In this document: in pieces, positions 43,849 to 52,900 of the stretch
How positions within the stretch are numbered: the stretch's first letter is position 1
Layout of the letters: every line of letters starts with the position of its first letter
NCBI RefSeq assembly: GCF_003994255.1
Contig: NZ_ML133851.1
Span: 842,391 to 906,390 of the forward strand
Origin: Brachybacterium paraconglomeratum
Lineage (GTDB): Bacteria > Actinomycetota > Actinomycetes > Actinomycetales > Dermabacteraceae
Direction: 5' to 3'
Length of the DNA: 64,000 nucleotides
Notes under the pieces: generated by a model
What the model saw: only the letters and a program-made list of their open reading frames with translations
Database searches by the model: none
What the model was told of the DNA's origin: nothing
Translations under genes and position numbers: made by a program

Positions 43849-45264
43849 ATGACATGGAAGACGGGCGAGGATCCGATCCCGGAAGCACGCGCGGCCCTGG
43901 ACCGGCTGCGCGACCGGGTCGCGGGCGAGGTCGTGGAGCCCGGCCATCCGGACTACGACGCGGCGCGGGCGGTGTGGAACGGGCGCGAGGACCGCTTCCC
44001 CTACCTGGTGGTGCGCGCCGCGACGGTGGACGACGTGCTGCCCGTGCTGGAGGCCGTGCGGGAGACGGGCCTGCCGCTCGCAGTGCGCGGCGGCGGGCAC
44101 TCCGTCGCAGGGCTCGGCACCGTCGACGACGGGATCGTGCTGGATCTCGGCGCGCTGCGCGAGGTCACCGTCGATCCCGCGGCCCACCTGGTCACGGCCG
44201 CGCCCGGGGCGCGGGTCGGGGACGTAGACGCCGCGACCGCGCCGCACCGGCTCGCCGTGCCGCTGGGCACCGTCCCCTCCCCCGGCATCGCCGGGATGAC
44301 CCTCGGCGGCGGGGTGGGCTGGCTGTCGCGGAAGGCCGGGCTCAGCCTGGACCGGCTCGAGGCCGCCGACGTGCTCCTCGCCGACGGCCGGCTCGTGCGC
44401 GCGAGCGAGGAGGAGCACCGGGACCTGTTCTGGGCCCTGCGCGGCGGGGGCGGGAACTTCGGCGTGGTCACCGCGTTCACCTACCGGGCCGTGCCGATGC
44501 CGGAGACGGTGCTCGGAGCGAGCCTGTACTACCGACGGGCGCAGTGGCGGCGAGCGCTCGGCGCCTTCGAGCGCTGGAGCCGCGACCTGCCCGACGAGCT
44601 CGCCGCGGTGGTCTCGGTCGCCTCGCCGCCGCCCGAGGGCGGGTTCGGGGACGCTTCGTGGCTGGCGATCCACAGCGTCTGGATCGACGAGGACCATGCC
44701 GCGGGCGAGGCGCTGATCGGCGCGCTGCGCCGCGCGCTGCCTCCGGACCGCGAGCTGATCGGGCCTGTCAGCTGGGAGGCCTGGCAGGGCGCGCGCAGCG
44801 AGGCGGTGCCGACCGGGGCGCGCGGGCTCTGGCGCAACGCGAGCTTCCGCAGCCTGGACGAGGAGGTGCTCGACGCTCTCGCCGCCGTCGCCGAGGCGCT
44901 GCCCGGGCCGGGCGCGAGCCTGGACCTGCACCTGCTCGGCGGGGCGTTCGCCCGCGTGCCGGAGGGGGCGACCGCCTTCCCTCACCGCGGCGGGCGGCTC
45001 ATGGTCTCGATCCATCTCGCCTGGCAGGACCCCGGGGAGGACGCCCGCTTCCGCGCCTTCGCCGAGCGGGCCGCGGCCGAGCTCGCCCGGCTGCGTGAGC
45101 GCGGCGAGTACGTCAACTTCCGCTCCATCGAGCGGACCCGGCCCGTGCCCGAGGTGACCCGCGAGGCGTACGGGGCGGAGACCTACCGGCGCCTGCAGCG
45201 GGTCAAGCAGGTCTACGACCCGGGGAACATGTTCCGCCGCACCCTCAACGTGGCGCCGCAGTGA
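43849..45264 (+). CDS. FAD-linked oxidoreductase (berberine bridge enzyme-like)
   Basis: 471 aa. AGGAGG lies 10 bp before the ATG. The FAD-binding domain (PCMH type) includes LPLAVRGGGHSVAGLGTVDDG, where the His is the usual covalent FAD attachment site, and GTVPSPGIAGMTLGGGVGWL. C-terminal BBE segment YVNFRSIERTRP…YRRLQRVKQVYDPGNMFR. It probably oxidises a carbohydrate or secondary metabolite with oxygen as acceptor. No secretion signal. It ends head-to-tail with the convergent ABC-class ATPase. Confidence 0.9.
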   Translation: MTWKTGEDPIPEARAALDRLRDRVAGEVVEPGHPDYDAARAVWNGREDRFPYLVVRAATVDDVLPVLEAVRETGLPLAVRGGGHSVAGLGTVDDGIVLDLGALREVTVDPAAHLVTAAPGARVGDVDAATAPHRLAVPLGTVPSPGIAGMTLGGGVGWLSRKAGLSLDRLEAADVLLADGRLVRASEEEHRDLFWALRGGGGNFGVVTAFTYRAVPMPETVLGASLYYRRAQWRRALGAFERWSRDLPDELAAVVSVASPPPEGGFGDASWLAIHSVWIDEDHAAGEALIGALRRALPPDRELIGPVSWEAWQGARSEAVPTGARGLWRNASFRSLDEEVLDALAAVAEALPGPGASLDLHLLGGAFARVPEGATAFPHRGGRLMVSIHLAWQDPGEDARFRAFAERAAAELARLRERGEYVNFRSIERTRPVPEVTREAYGAETYRRLQRVKQVYDPGNMFRRTLNVAPQ

Positions 45265-46938
45265 TCAGACCAGCCGCAGGCCCCGCCACCGGTTCACTGC
45301 GGCGTGGATCTCGAGCGCGCGGGGCCGGGCGAGATGGCCGGGATGGCCGCGGTGGGGCGAGAGGGTCTCGAGGCCGCCGCTCTCGATCCGGTCGACGAGC
45401 ACCTGGACCGCGTCCTCGAGCGGGAGCCGACCGTCCTCGGCGAGCAGGTCCGCGAGGCGGTCCAGGGCGTGGGCGACGCCCTGGGTCTGCGCGGGATCGA
45501 GCAGCTGGGAGACGGCGGAGAGGTCGAGGTGCTCGCGGCCGAGCCGGATCGTGTCGCGGCCGCGGGCGGAGGCGGGCTTGCGGGCGTCCGCGGGGCGGAG
45601 GGAGACCGGGTCCGGCAGCCGGGGCCGCGGCGCGGTGAACACGGGCGCTGCCGGGGGCTGCGCCTCCTCGGCGAGGGCGCGGGCCTCGGCGGTGACGTCG
45701 CAGGGGGCGTAGGAGTCCATCGCGATCACGTGGTCGGCGACGTCGAAGAAGGCGCCGGAGCCGCCCGCGACCAGCACGGTGGAGACCCCGCGCTCGGCGA
45801 ACAGGGGCCGGACACGATCCACGAACGGGGTGATCGGTTCGCGCTCGGAGGGGATCAGCGCGCGCATCCTCGCGTCGCGGAGCATGAAGTTCGTGGCGGA
45901 GGTGTCCTCGTCGATCAGCAGCGCCGACGCGCCGGCGTCGGCCGCCTCGATCAGCGAGGCAGCCTGTGAGGTGGAGCCCGAGGCGTTCGAGGTGGTGAAG
46001 GAGCGGGTGTCGGTCCCCGAGGGCAGCCCGCTGATGAACGGGGAGATGTCGACGCCGGTCACGGCCCGGCCGTCCTCGGCGCGGATCGCGGCGGCGTCGG
46101 CCCGGGTGATCACCCATTCGCGGCCGTCGCCCGCCACGTGCGGATGGATGCCGCGTTCGAGGGCGCGCAGCAGCGTGGACTTGCCGTGGAAGCCGCCGCC
46201 GACGATGACGGTGACCCCCTCGGGGATGCCCATGCCGCTCACCCGTCGGCCGCTGGGCAGATCGATCTCGACGCGCAGCGAGGCCGGGCTCTCGAAGGGG
46301 ACTGCGTCCTCGATCAGCGGCAGCTCGGAGTCTCCGGAGCGGCGGGGCAGGATCGCGCCGTCGCCAACGAGGGCCACGAGACCCCGCCCGGCGAGCCGGT
46401 CGCGCAGCGCCTCCTGGTCGCGGTGGAGGGCGACATGGGCGCGCAGCGCCTCCGCGTCGTGGCGGGCGTGGAACAGGACGGCCTCGGCGATCCGGGGCAG
46501 GTCCTCGGTGAGCAGGCGCGCAGCGCGTCGGCCCTGGATGCGGCGGCCGGAGGCGGGCAGCTCGGCCGCGAGGCGCGCCTCGATCCCGTCGTCGGCGACG
46601 GCGATGGTGGTGCGCTCGAGCACCTCCTGGCCCGGGGCGCCGACGTCGACCCGCTCCCCGCTGTGCGAGGCGGTCTCGGTGAGCGCCCGCGCCAGGAAGT
46701 CAGAGGTCGCGACGTGTCCGTGCCGGTCGGCGAGGAGGTCCTCCGGGAAGCCCGCCGCGGCCCGGTCCACGACCAGGCGCATGAGCGAGGGCGGCGCGAA
46801 GGGGTCGGCCTGCACGTGGTCGATCAGGAGTCGGCACGTGCCCAGGTCGTAGCTGCCGCGCAGCTGCTTGTAGGAGCCGTAGCCGCGGCCGTCGATCGAG
46901 GAGAGGAGCTGGGTGAGGCGGGCGGAGTCGGAGGTCAT
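45265..46938 (-). CDS. ABC-class P-loop ATPase of unknown role (COG3044-like)
   Basis: 557 aa; start at the ATG giving MTSDSARL. Central P-loop VTVIVGGGFHGKSTLLRAL near residue 255; downstream are FTTSNASGSTSQAASLIEA (signature-like), SALLIDEDTSATNFML (Walker B with Glu), and VLVAGGSGAFFDVADHVIAMD. This arrangement matches the large single ATPases described as predicted ABC-class ATPases, not transporter subunits. Cellular role unknown; nucleic-acid or RNP remodelling has been suggested for related proteins. Stops directly abutting the FAD oxidase gene. Confidence 0.85.
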   Translation of the reverse strand: MTSDSARLTQLLSSIDGRGYGSYKQLRGSYDLGTCRLLIDHVQADPFAPPSLMRLVVDRAAAGFPEDLLADRHGHVATSDFLARALTETASHSGERVDVGAPGQEVLERTTIAVADDGIEARLAAELPASGRRIQGRRAARLLTEDLPRIAEAVLFHARHDAEALRAHVALHRDQEALRDRLAGRGLVALVGDGAILPRRSGDSELPLIEDAVPFESPASLRVEIDLPSGRRVSGMGIPEGVTVIVGGGFHGKSTLLRALERGIHPHVAGDGREWVITRADAAAIRAEDGRAVTGVDISPFISGLPSGTDTRSFTTSNASGSTSQAASLIEAADAGASALLIDEDTSATNFMLRDARMRALIPSEREPITPFVDRVRPLFAERGVSTVLVAGGSGAFFDVADHVIAMDSYAPCDVTAEARALAEEAQPPAAPVFTAPRPRLPDPVSLRPADARKPASARGRDTIRLGREHLDLSAVSQLLDPAQTQGVAHALDRLADLLAEDGRLPLEDAVQVLVDRIESGGLETLSPHRGHPGHLARPRALEIHAAVNRWRGLRLV

Positions 46939-46999
46939 CGCCCGGCCCATGCTAGGGGTGGACGAGTGAGCGGACGACACCGCGACAATCCGCCGGCCG

Positions 47000-47461
47000 T
47001 CACTTCCTGCCGGCGGAGGCGTCCTCGCCGAGTTCGGTGACGTAGGCGGCGAAGATGTCCTGGCGCAGCGAGTCGATCTGCTTCTTCAGGGTCTTGCGCT
47101 GCTTGGCGGTCGATCCCGGAGCGGCCAGGAGCTGCGCAGCGCGCGAGGCGGAGTCGAGCTTCGCGGACCAAGCGGCCGCCTTCGCGGCCTCCTGCTCGTC
47201 ATCGGCCGACTCGGTCAGCAGCGTGACCTGCTCGCGGAGGGCATCGAGCGTCGCGAGCATCGCCTCGGGCGTGGCCTTGTCGTGGCGCCTCAGCTTCTCG
47301 AGCTGCTCCTTCACGTAGTCCCAGACCTCGGGGTTGTCCCTCAGCATCTGAACCAGCCGGATCACGAACGGCGTGGCCATGCCGAGGAAGGAGATCGCCT
47401 TCTTCAGCCCGCCGCCCTTGGTCTCCACCTGTGCGCTCTTCTTCGCCGCCATCGCTGCCCC
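47000..47461 (-). CDS. Uncharacterised helical protein
   Basis: 153 aa starting MAAKKSAQVETKGGGLKKAI after a GGGGGGC purine stretch. One short hydrophobic patch (FLGMATPFVIRLVQML) is followed by a long charged helix probably forming a coiled coil (VKEQLEKLRRHDKATPEAML…KQRKTLKKQIDSLRQDIF). No domain is recognised. It may be a membrane-peripheral structural protein. Same strand as, and about 90 bp downstream of, the toxin-antitoxin-like pair. Confidence 0.7.
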   Translation of the reverse strand, partial: GAAMAAKKSAQVETKGGGLKKAISFLGMATPFVIRLVQMLRDNPEVWDYVKEQLEKLRRHDKATPEAMLATLDALREQVTLLTESADDEQEAAKAAAWSAKLDSASRAAQLLAAPGSTAKQRKTLKKQIDSLRQDIFAAYVTELGEDASAGRK

Positions 47462-47553
47462 CCTCGTCGAGTACAGCGTCACGATACGGCGTGGGACCGA
47501 CGGGATCCGGGAGGCCGGCGACGGGCTGTACAAACGCCGCGCATCGCTCGTGG

Positions 47554-48096
47554 TCACTCGTACGTGGCGACGAACTGACTCAGCGTACGGATCGTCGACG
47601 GTGGCGTCCCGCCCGCGCCGACGAACTCCTGCCAGAGCGCCTTCGCCTCTTCCATCGTGACGAGGCCCCTCCTGCGAGCCAGACGGAGCAGACGCCATGT
47701 TCCGACGCACTCGATCGGCTTCGCCCAGTACATGGCCGCGCGGTCGTCCGTCACGAATACCGCGCGGAGCCTCCGTTTCTGGATGAGCGTGATCGACTCG
47801 GCCTCGCCCAGATGCTGTTGGGGGTGGTCTCCCGGCGATGCCATCTGGCGGCGGAGCTGTCGGATCGAGAGGTGCTCGGAGGGTTCAGGCAGGAGCGGCT
47901 CTCCCAGGAGGCGATCCGCAGCGTCGACCAGTCCGGGCAGCAGCTGTTGCTCCTTCCTCGCACACTCGGTGCGGATCGACCCCGTCCAGCGGACGTTCTC
48001 GCGCAGGAGCGGTCCGAGCACAGGGATCAGCCCTGGGCGATGGAAGTTCACGAGGACCGACGTGTCGTGGAAGAACAGCAGGGGCGCGTCGGTCAC
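47554..48096 (-). CDS. PIN-like nuclease, probable toxin of a TA pair
   Basis: 180 aa. The PIN fold is suggested by an N-terminal acidic residue after a hydrophobic strand (LLFFHDTSVLVNF, Asp11), a mid acidic Glu in LGEAESITLI and a further acidic segment AVFVTDDRAAMYW, the three conserved acidic positions of PIN RNases. It begins 6 bp after the stop of the HTH-ImmA/IrrE gene. Pairs of this kind are a known toxin-antitoxin arrangement, in which the HTH-protease protein neutralises a PIN RNase. Composition is somewhat less GC-rich than neighbours, consistent with transfer. Confidence 0.75.
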   Translation of the reverse strand: MTDAPLLFFHDTSVLVNFHRPGLIPVLGPLLRENVRWTGSIRTECARKEQQLLPGLVDAADRLLGEPLLPEPSEHLSIRQLRRQMASPGDHPQQHLGEAESITLIQKRRLRAVFVTDDRAAMYWAKPIECVGTWRLLRLARRRGLVTMEEAKALWQEFVGAGGTPPSTIRTLSQFVATYE

Positions 48097-48102
48097 CGGT
48101 GA

Positions 48103-49179
48103 TCAGCCGATCAGCTCGGCGAGCGCGTCGTCGGAGAGCTCCTCGGCGGCCGCCGGTTCGTCCACCTCGAGGGACGTCACGGGGACGCCGAGCATCCACG
48201 CGAGCGTCCCCTTGCCGACAGCACCCTCCGCGATCTGCTCGAGGTGCGCCTCCTGGAGCCAGGTCGGGAAGCGTCGCTCCCCCGCGTCCCGCATGCGCCG
48301 GGTGATGGGATCGCCGACCTTCGCCCCGGTCCAATGTCGGCGCAGCAGCTTCTGCGTGCTCCACGTCAGGACCTCGGCAACCTCGGCCGACGGGGTGAGC
48401 TCCAGCTTCTTCAGCCTCCGTGACAGAGCACCGGTGGAGATGCCCCAGGTCCAGACGAGCTCGGCGACCTCTGCAGGACGGATCTCTGCCCAGTCGATCT
48501 GCTGCAGTGTGACGGCAGGCAGCAGCAGCTCGGCGGCGAAGGCGTTCGCCTCACGCTCCTTCACATCGGCGAGCGCGGTGCCCGGGACGACGCCCTCGTG
48601 CCTGAGCGCGAGATGTCCCAGCTCATGGGCGAGCGACCAGTTCTCGTGGAACCAGTTGCCGCTCTCAGGCAGCAGAATGACCGGCCGCTCCTCGACGAGG
48701 AACGAATAGGCGGTACTGGGGCCATCGATCCGGACCACGTCGACCTCGATCTCCGCCAGACGATCGACGAACGGCCGCACGAAATCGGGATGGAGAAGGC
48801 GCCGGATCCCCTCGACGTCCGACGGGAGCTCGAGAGGCGCTCGCACCGGCGAGATTTGCGCGTAGGCGAGCCGCACGTCGGCGAGCAGGGAGTGGTCCTC
48901 GTCGAGGCCGGCGACGCTGCGCGCCCCCGTGTCGTGGTCGAAGGAATGGCGCGCGGCGAGCACAAGGCGATGAGGATCCGGCGCCCCGGTGATCAGCTCG
49001 TGCACGTCCGCATCCAGCACCTCTGCGATGGCGGCGAGCTCGACAGCAGCGAAGCCTCGCTGGTCGCGGAGCGCACGGGAGAGCGCGTCGGGAGTCATCC
49101 CGACGCGCTGGGCGAGCTCCTTCTGCTGCATCCCTGCGCCGTGCATCGCCGCACCGACACGGCCGCCGATCGTCGTCAT
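48103..49179 (-). CDS. XRE-HTH / ImmA-IrrE metallopeptidase fusion, probable antitoxin/regulator
   Basis: 358 aa. HTH at residues 8-60 (MQQKELAQRVGMTPDALSRALRDQRGF), then an ImmA/IrrE metallopeptidase with the zinc motif LAHELGHLALRH near residue 182. Such proteins act as regulators cleaved or activated by stress, or as antitoxins of PIN proteins. The PIN gene follows at 6 bp. No ribosome binding site, but TACGGT lies 6 nt before the ATG and a perfect palindrome overlaps the -35 region, indicating autoregulation. Confidence 0.88.
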   Translation of the reverse strand: MTTIGGRVGAAMHGAGMQQKELAQRVGMTPDALSRALRDQRGFAAVELAAIAEVLDADVHELITGAPDPHRLVLAARHSFDHDTGARSVAGLDEDHSLLADVRLAYAQISPVRAPLELPSDVEGIRRLLHPDFVRPFVDRLAEIEVDVVRIDGPSTAYSFLVEERPVILLPESGNWFHENWSLAHELGHLALRHEGVVPGTALADVKEREANAFAAELLLPAVTLQQIDWAEIRPAEVAELVWTWGISTGALSRRLKKLELTPSAEVAEVLTWSTQKLLRRHWTGAKVGDPITRRMRDAGERRFPTWLQEAHLEQIAEGAVGKGTLAWMLGVPVTSLEVDEPAAAEELSDDALAELIG

Positions 49180-49185
49180 GCCTCT

Positions 49186-49191
49186 ACCGTA
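49186..49191 (-). promoter_or_regulatory. Putative -10 element of the TA operon (leaderless)
   Basis: TACGGT on the minus strand, 6 nt upstream of the ATG at 49179. Confidence 0.5.
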
Positions 49192-49196
49192 CGCCC

Positions 49197-49217
49197 CGAT
49201 TGGGATTATCCCAATCG
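49197..49217. promoter_or_regulatory. Palindromic operator of the HTH-ImmA/PIN operon
   Basis: Two perfect 10-bp arms, CGATTGGGAT and its complement, separated by a single base, centred about 28 bp before the start codon and immediately upstream of the -10 element. Likely bound by the XRE domain of the first gene for autorepression. The 220 bases further upstream, to 49438, show no clear gene; a 70-codon frame on the minus strand there lacks a start. Confidence 0.65.
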
Positions 49218-49438
49218 CTATGTGGACGAGGCCACGCGGGGGGCAGAGGTTCCCGTCCCGGTACAGCGCCAGAAAAGCTCCTGCACCTGCGCCGAGTACT
49301 CGATGACGGTGTACGACGTCTCCCCGGAACCCCTGGTGCGCTCGACCTCGACCACTCCCAGCAGCTCTCGCGCCAGCGACGGCGTTCCCTTCGACGGGCG
49401 GCGAGCCGGGCCTCGACCCACCGACCGTCCCGCCGCGC

Positions 49439-49816
49439 TCAGGACGAGCGCAGCACCGCGTTCGCGATCAGCAGGTCGAGTCGGCGCACGTCGATGTGCT
49501 TGCCGACGGCGATCTTGATCCGGCCCGCGCGGGTCCACAGCTCGATCTCGGCGTTGAGGTCGAGGGTGCCGGCGTTCTCCGAGGACCACATGTTGATCGC
49601 GGAGTAGGGCAGCGAGTAGATCTCGACCTTCTTGCCTCGGATCCCCTGGGCGTCGCGCACGATCAGCCGCTTCGTGGTGAACACGGCCGAGTCGCGGAAC
49701 GTCTTGTACGCCGCGATCGCCCGCTCCTCGGGCACCAGCAGGGCGGTGACGTCCTGCGGGATCGGGCACTCCTCGACGAAGGTCCACGACGTGATCGCCG
49801 ATACCGATGCGTCCAA
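49439..49816 (-). CDS. PH-domain protein (YvbH-like bacterial PH)
   Basis: 125 aa from a TTG start preceded by a good GAGGAGAAG ribosome binding site. A bacterial Pleckstrin-homology pattern: LLVPEERAIAAYKTFRDSAVFTTKRLIVRDAQG then KVEIYSLPYSAINMWSSENAGTLDLNAEIELWTRAG. Function of the family is unknown; often membrane or stress associated. A GTG/ATG alternative start is not seen nearby. Confidence 0.8.
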   Translation of the reverse strand: MDASVSAITSWTFVEECPIPQDVTALLVPEERAIAAYKTFRDSAVFTTKRLIVRDAQGIRGKKVEIYSLPYSAINMWSSENAGTLDLNAEIELWTRAGRIKIAVGKHIDVRRLDLLIANAVLRSS

Positions 49817-49988
49817 CTTCTTCTCCTCATCTCCCCCGGCGGCGCCGGTGCGCCGCAGTGACGAGATCGAAGATAGCGCCAGGTGGGGACGGACGAATCA
49901 TCGATGGTCCCCTCGCGGACAGCGCCTCCTCTGTCCCCGCTCCCTGAGATGATCGAGCGATCACCACCCCTGCCCGGAGAGGATCCTC

Positions 49989-52900
49989 GTGGGACTGCTC
50001 GATCGCTTCCGCGGCCGCGCCTCGGCGTCGTCCGCGACGCCGCCTCCCGCTCCGTCGGGGGCTCCTCGTTTCGCGGTGATCGACGTGGAGACGACGGGAC
50101 TGGATCCGGAGCGTGAGCGAGTGCTGGAGCTCGCGATCCTGCGGGCCGACGAGCAGGGCCGGCCCATCGACCAGTGGGTGACGCGCTTCCACCCGGGCGG
50201 GCCGGTGCGCGCCACGCACATCCACGGCATCACCGAGGCGGACGTCGCCGGGGCCCCGCGCTTCGCGGACCTCGCCGTGCAGATCGGCACCGCGCTGCAG
50301 GGCCTGGTCCTCGTCGCGCACAACGCCGAGTTCGATCTCGCGTTCCTCCAGGCGGAGTTCGCCCGGGCCTCGCTGCCGATGCCGCGGGTGTCCACCTACT
50401 GCACCCTGCAGGGAAGCACCGTCTATCTTCCCCACCTGCGTCGGCGCACGCTCGCCGAGTGCTGCGCGGCGCTCGGGGTGACCCACCAGCAGGCGCACTC
50501 CGCGCTCGGGGATGCCTATGCGGCGGCCGGGCTGCTCGAGCGGTATCTCGCGATGGACCGGCAGACGGGGTACGAGGCCCCGCTGACCGCGTCGCGGGCG
50601 CTGCGGGGTGGGGCGGCGGCTCGAACGTCCGCGGCTCCGGTGTCCCCGGGGCCGACGGCCGCGGCAGTGCCGTCGTCTCCGCGCCCGGCCTCCGCGGCAC
50701 AGGCCTCCGCACCCGCCCCGCCCTTGCCCAGCAGCGCCCTCAGGCCGACGGCGTCGTCCGCGGCGATGCCGCGCCGAGCGGTGCCCGCGGCCTCGGCTAC
50801 GTCGGCCCCCGGGAAGCCTGCCGGCGCGGCACAGGCCACCGGTTCGAACCCGGTCGACGCGCCGGCCCCAGACGTGGACCTCTCCCCCACCGCGATCCGG
50901 GCGTGGGCGCGCGAGCAGGGCATCCCCGTCGGCGACCGTGGGCGGTTGAAGGCCGAGCTCGTGGCGCAGTACCGAGCGGCGATGGGGCTGGAGGCCGAGG
51001 CATCGGCGGCGCCCTGTGCTTCGTCGGCCCGGCCCGCGCCCTCCGCGATGCCGGCCCCTCCCATGATCACTGAGCCGCCGGCGCAGCCCGCGCCCGCTAC
51101 CCCGTCGGCAGCCTCCGCATCCGCCGAGACGTCGTCGGCCCCGCTGGTGATCACCGACGAGTTCGCCGCCGCGCTCGAGCACCTGCACGCCGGCCACCAC
51201 CTGTTCCTCACCGGCAAGGCCGGCACCGGCAAGTCGACGCTGATCAGGCACTATCTCGAGCAGACCGACCGCTCCACGATCACCGTCGCACCCACCGGCA
51301 TCGCGGCGCTGAACGTGGACGGGTACACGATCCACCGCCTGTTCTCCTTCCCGCTCGGGGTCACCGAGGAGCAGGTGCGCGGCGGCTCCTATTACCCGGG
51401 CCGCTTCGCGAGGGCGCTGAAGGAGCTGGACACGCTGATCATCGACGAGGCGTCGATGGTGAGGGCGGACCTCTTCGATGCGCTCACCGCCGCGCTCGAG
51501 CAGTACGGCCCGCGGCCCGGCACCCCCTTCGGCGGGGTGCAGCTGGTGCTCGTCGGCGACCTGTACCAGCTGCCGCCGGTGGTGACCGATCACGAAGCGG
51601 GCTGGATCGAGGAGCGCTACGGCACCCCGTTCTTCTTCTCCGCCCACTCCTTCGACGAGGACACGTTCCCGGTGGTGGAGCTGTCGACCGTGTTCCGCCA
51701 GCAGGGCGATGACCAGCTCGTGGACCTGCTGAACGCGGTGCGGGAAGGGACGCTGCTGGAGGAGCCGCGGGGCGAGCTGAACCGTCGGACCGACCCGGAC
51801 TTCGAGCCCGGGCTGGACGAGTTCTGGCTGACGCTCGCCACCACCAACCGGATCGTCGGCGCGCGGAACCGGCAGATGCTCGAGCGTCTGCCCGGCCCGG
51901 TGCAGACCTTCACCGCGCAGACCAGCGGGGACACCGACGGATTCGAGAAGCCCACCGAGGAGACGCTGCGGATCGCGGTGGGCGGGCAGGTGATGCTGCT
52001 GAACAACGACCCTCTGGATCGCTGGGTCAACGGCACGCTCGGCCGGATCACCGCGATCGGCGCCGACTCCAACGGGCCGGTGGTCACCGTGCTGCTGCGC
52101 GACGGCCGCACCGAGCAGGTGCGCGAGTACACCTGGGAGATCACGCGCCCGAGCGTCGAGGGCGGTGCACTGGTGCATCAGGTGATCGGCACGTTCACGC
52201 AGCTGCCGATGAAGCTGGCCTGGGCGATCACGATCCACAAGTCCCAGGGTCAGACCCTGGACCGGGTGGTCGTGGACCTCACCGGCGGCACCTTCGCGAA
52301 CGGCCAGCTGTACGTGGCGCTGTCGCGGTGCACGAGCCTCGAGGGGCTGGTGCTGAGGCGCGAGGTGCTGCCACGGGACCTGAAGACCGATCAGCGCGTG
52401 CGGCGCTATCTCGCCAGCGGCACGTCCGGGACCGAGACGCTCGGCGAGGCGTACCTGTCGGTGCTGACCGTGGGCACGACCGGGGACCGCTGGCGGCCGC
52501 GGCCGGTGGAGATCGCGGTGGTCACCGACGACGGCGACGAGATCTCCACCGTCGTGAACCCCACCTCCGACCTGTTCTCCGCACGGGACGAGTTCGGGAT
52601 CACCACGCGGGACGTGCAGCTCGCGCCGCGGCTTGCGGAGGCGTGGCCGGCGCTGTCGGCGCTGCTGGCCGGGCGGGTGCCCGTCGGCGTGCACATCGAC
52701 CGTCAGCTCGCCCACATCGACTTCGAACTCAAGCGCAACGGGATCGTCGAGCCGGTGCCGCTCGGGCTGGACGTGCCGGGCAGGCTGCTCGGCGCCGGCG
52801 AGCGCGCCCGGTTGAACGCGCCGACAGCGCTCGAGCGGGCCCGGGCGGTGCGCGACGCGGTGCGGCGCGTGCGGGCCGCGGGAGCGGAGCTGCCCGGCAG

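Noticed and set aside
49218..49438. Small gene on the minus strand before the HTH-ImmA gene
   Set aside because: Frame lacks a start codon with a ribosome binding site and no motif is recognised; left as intergenic.
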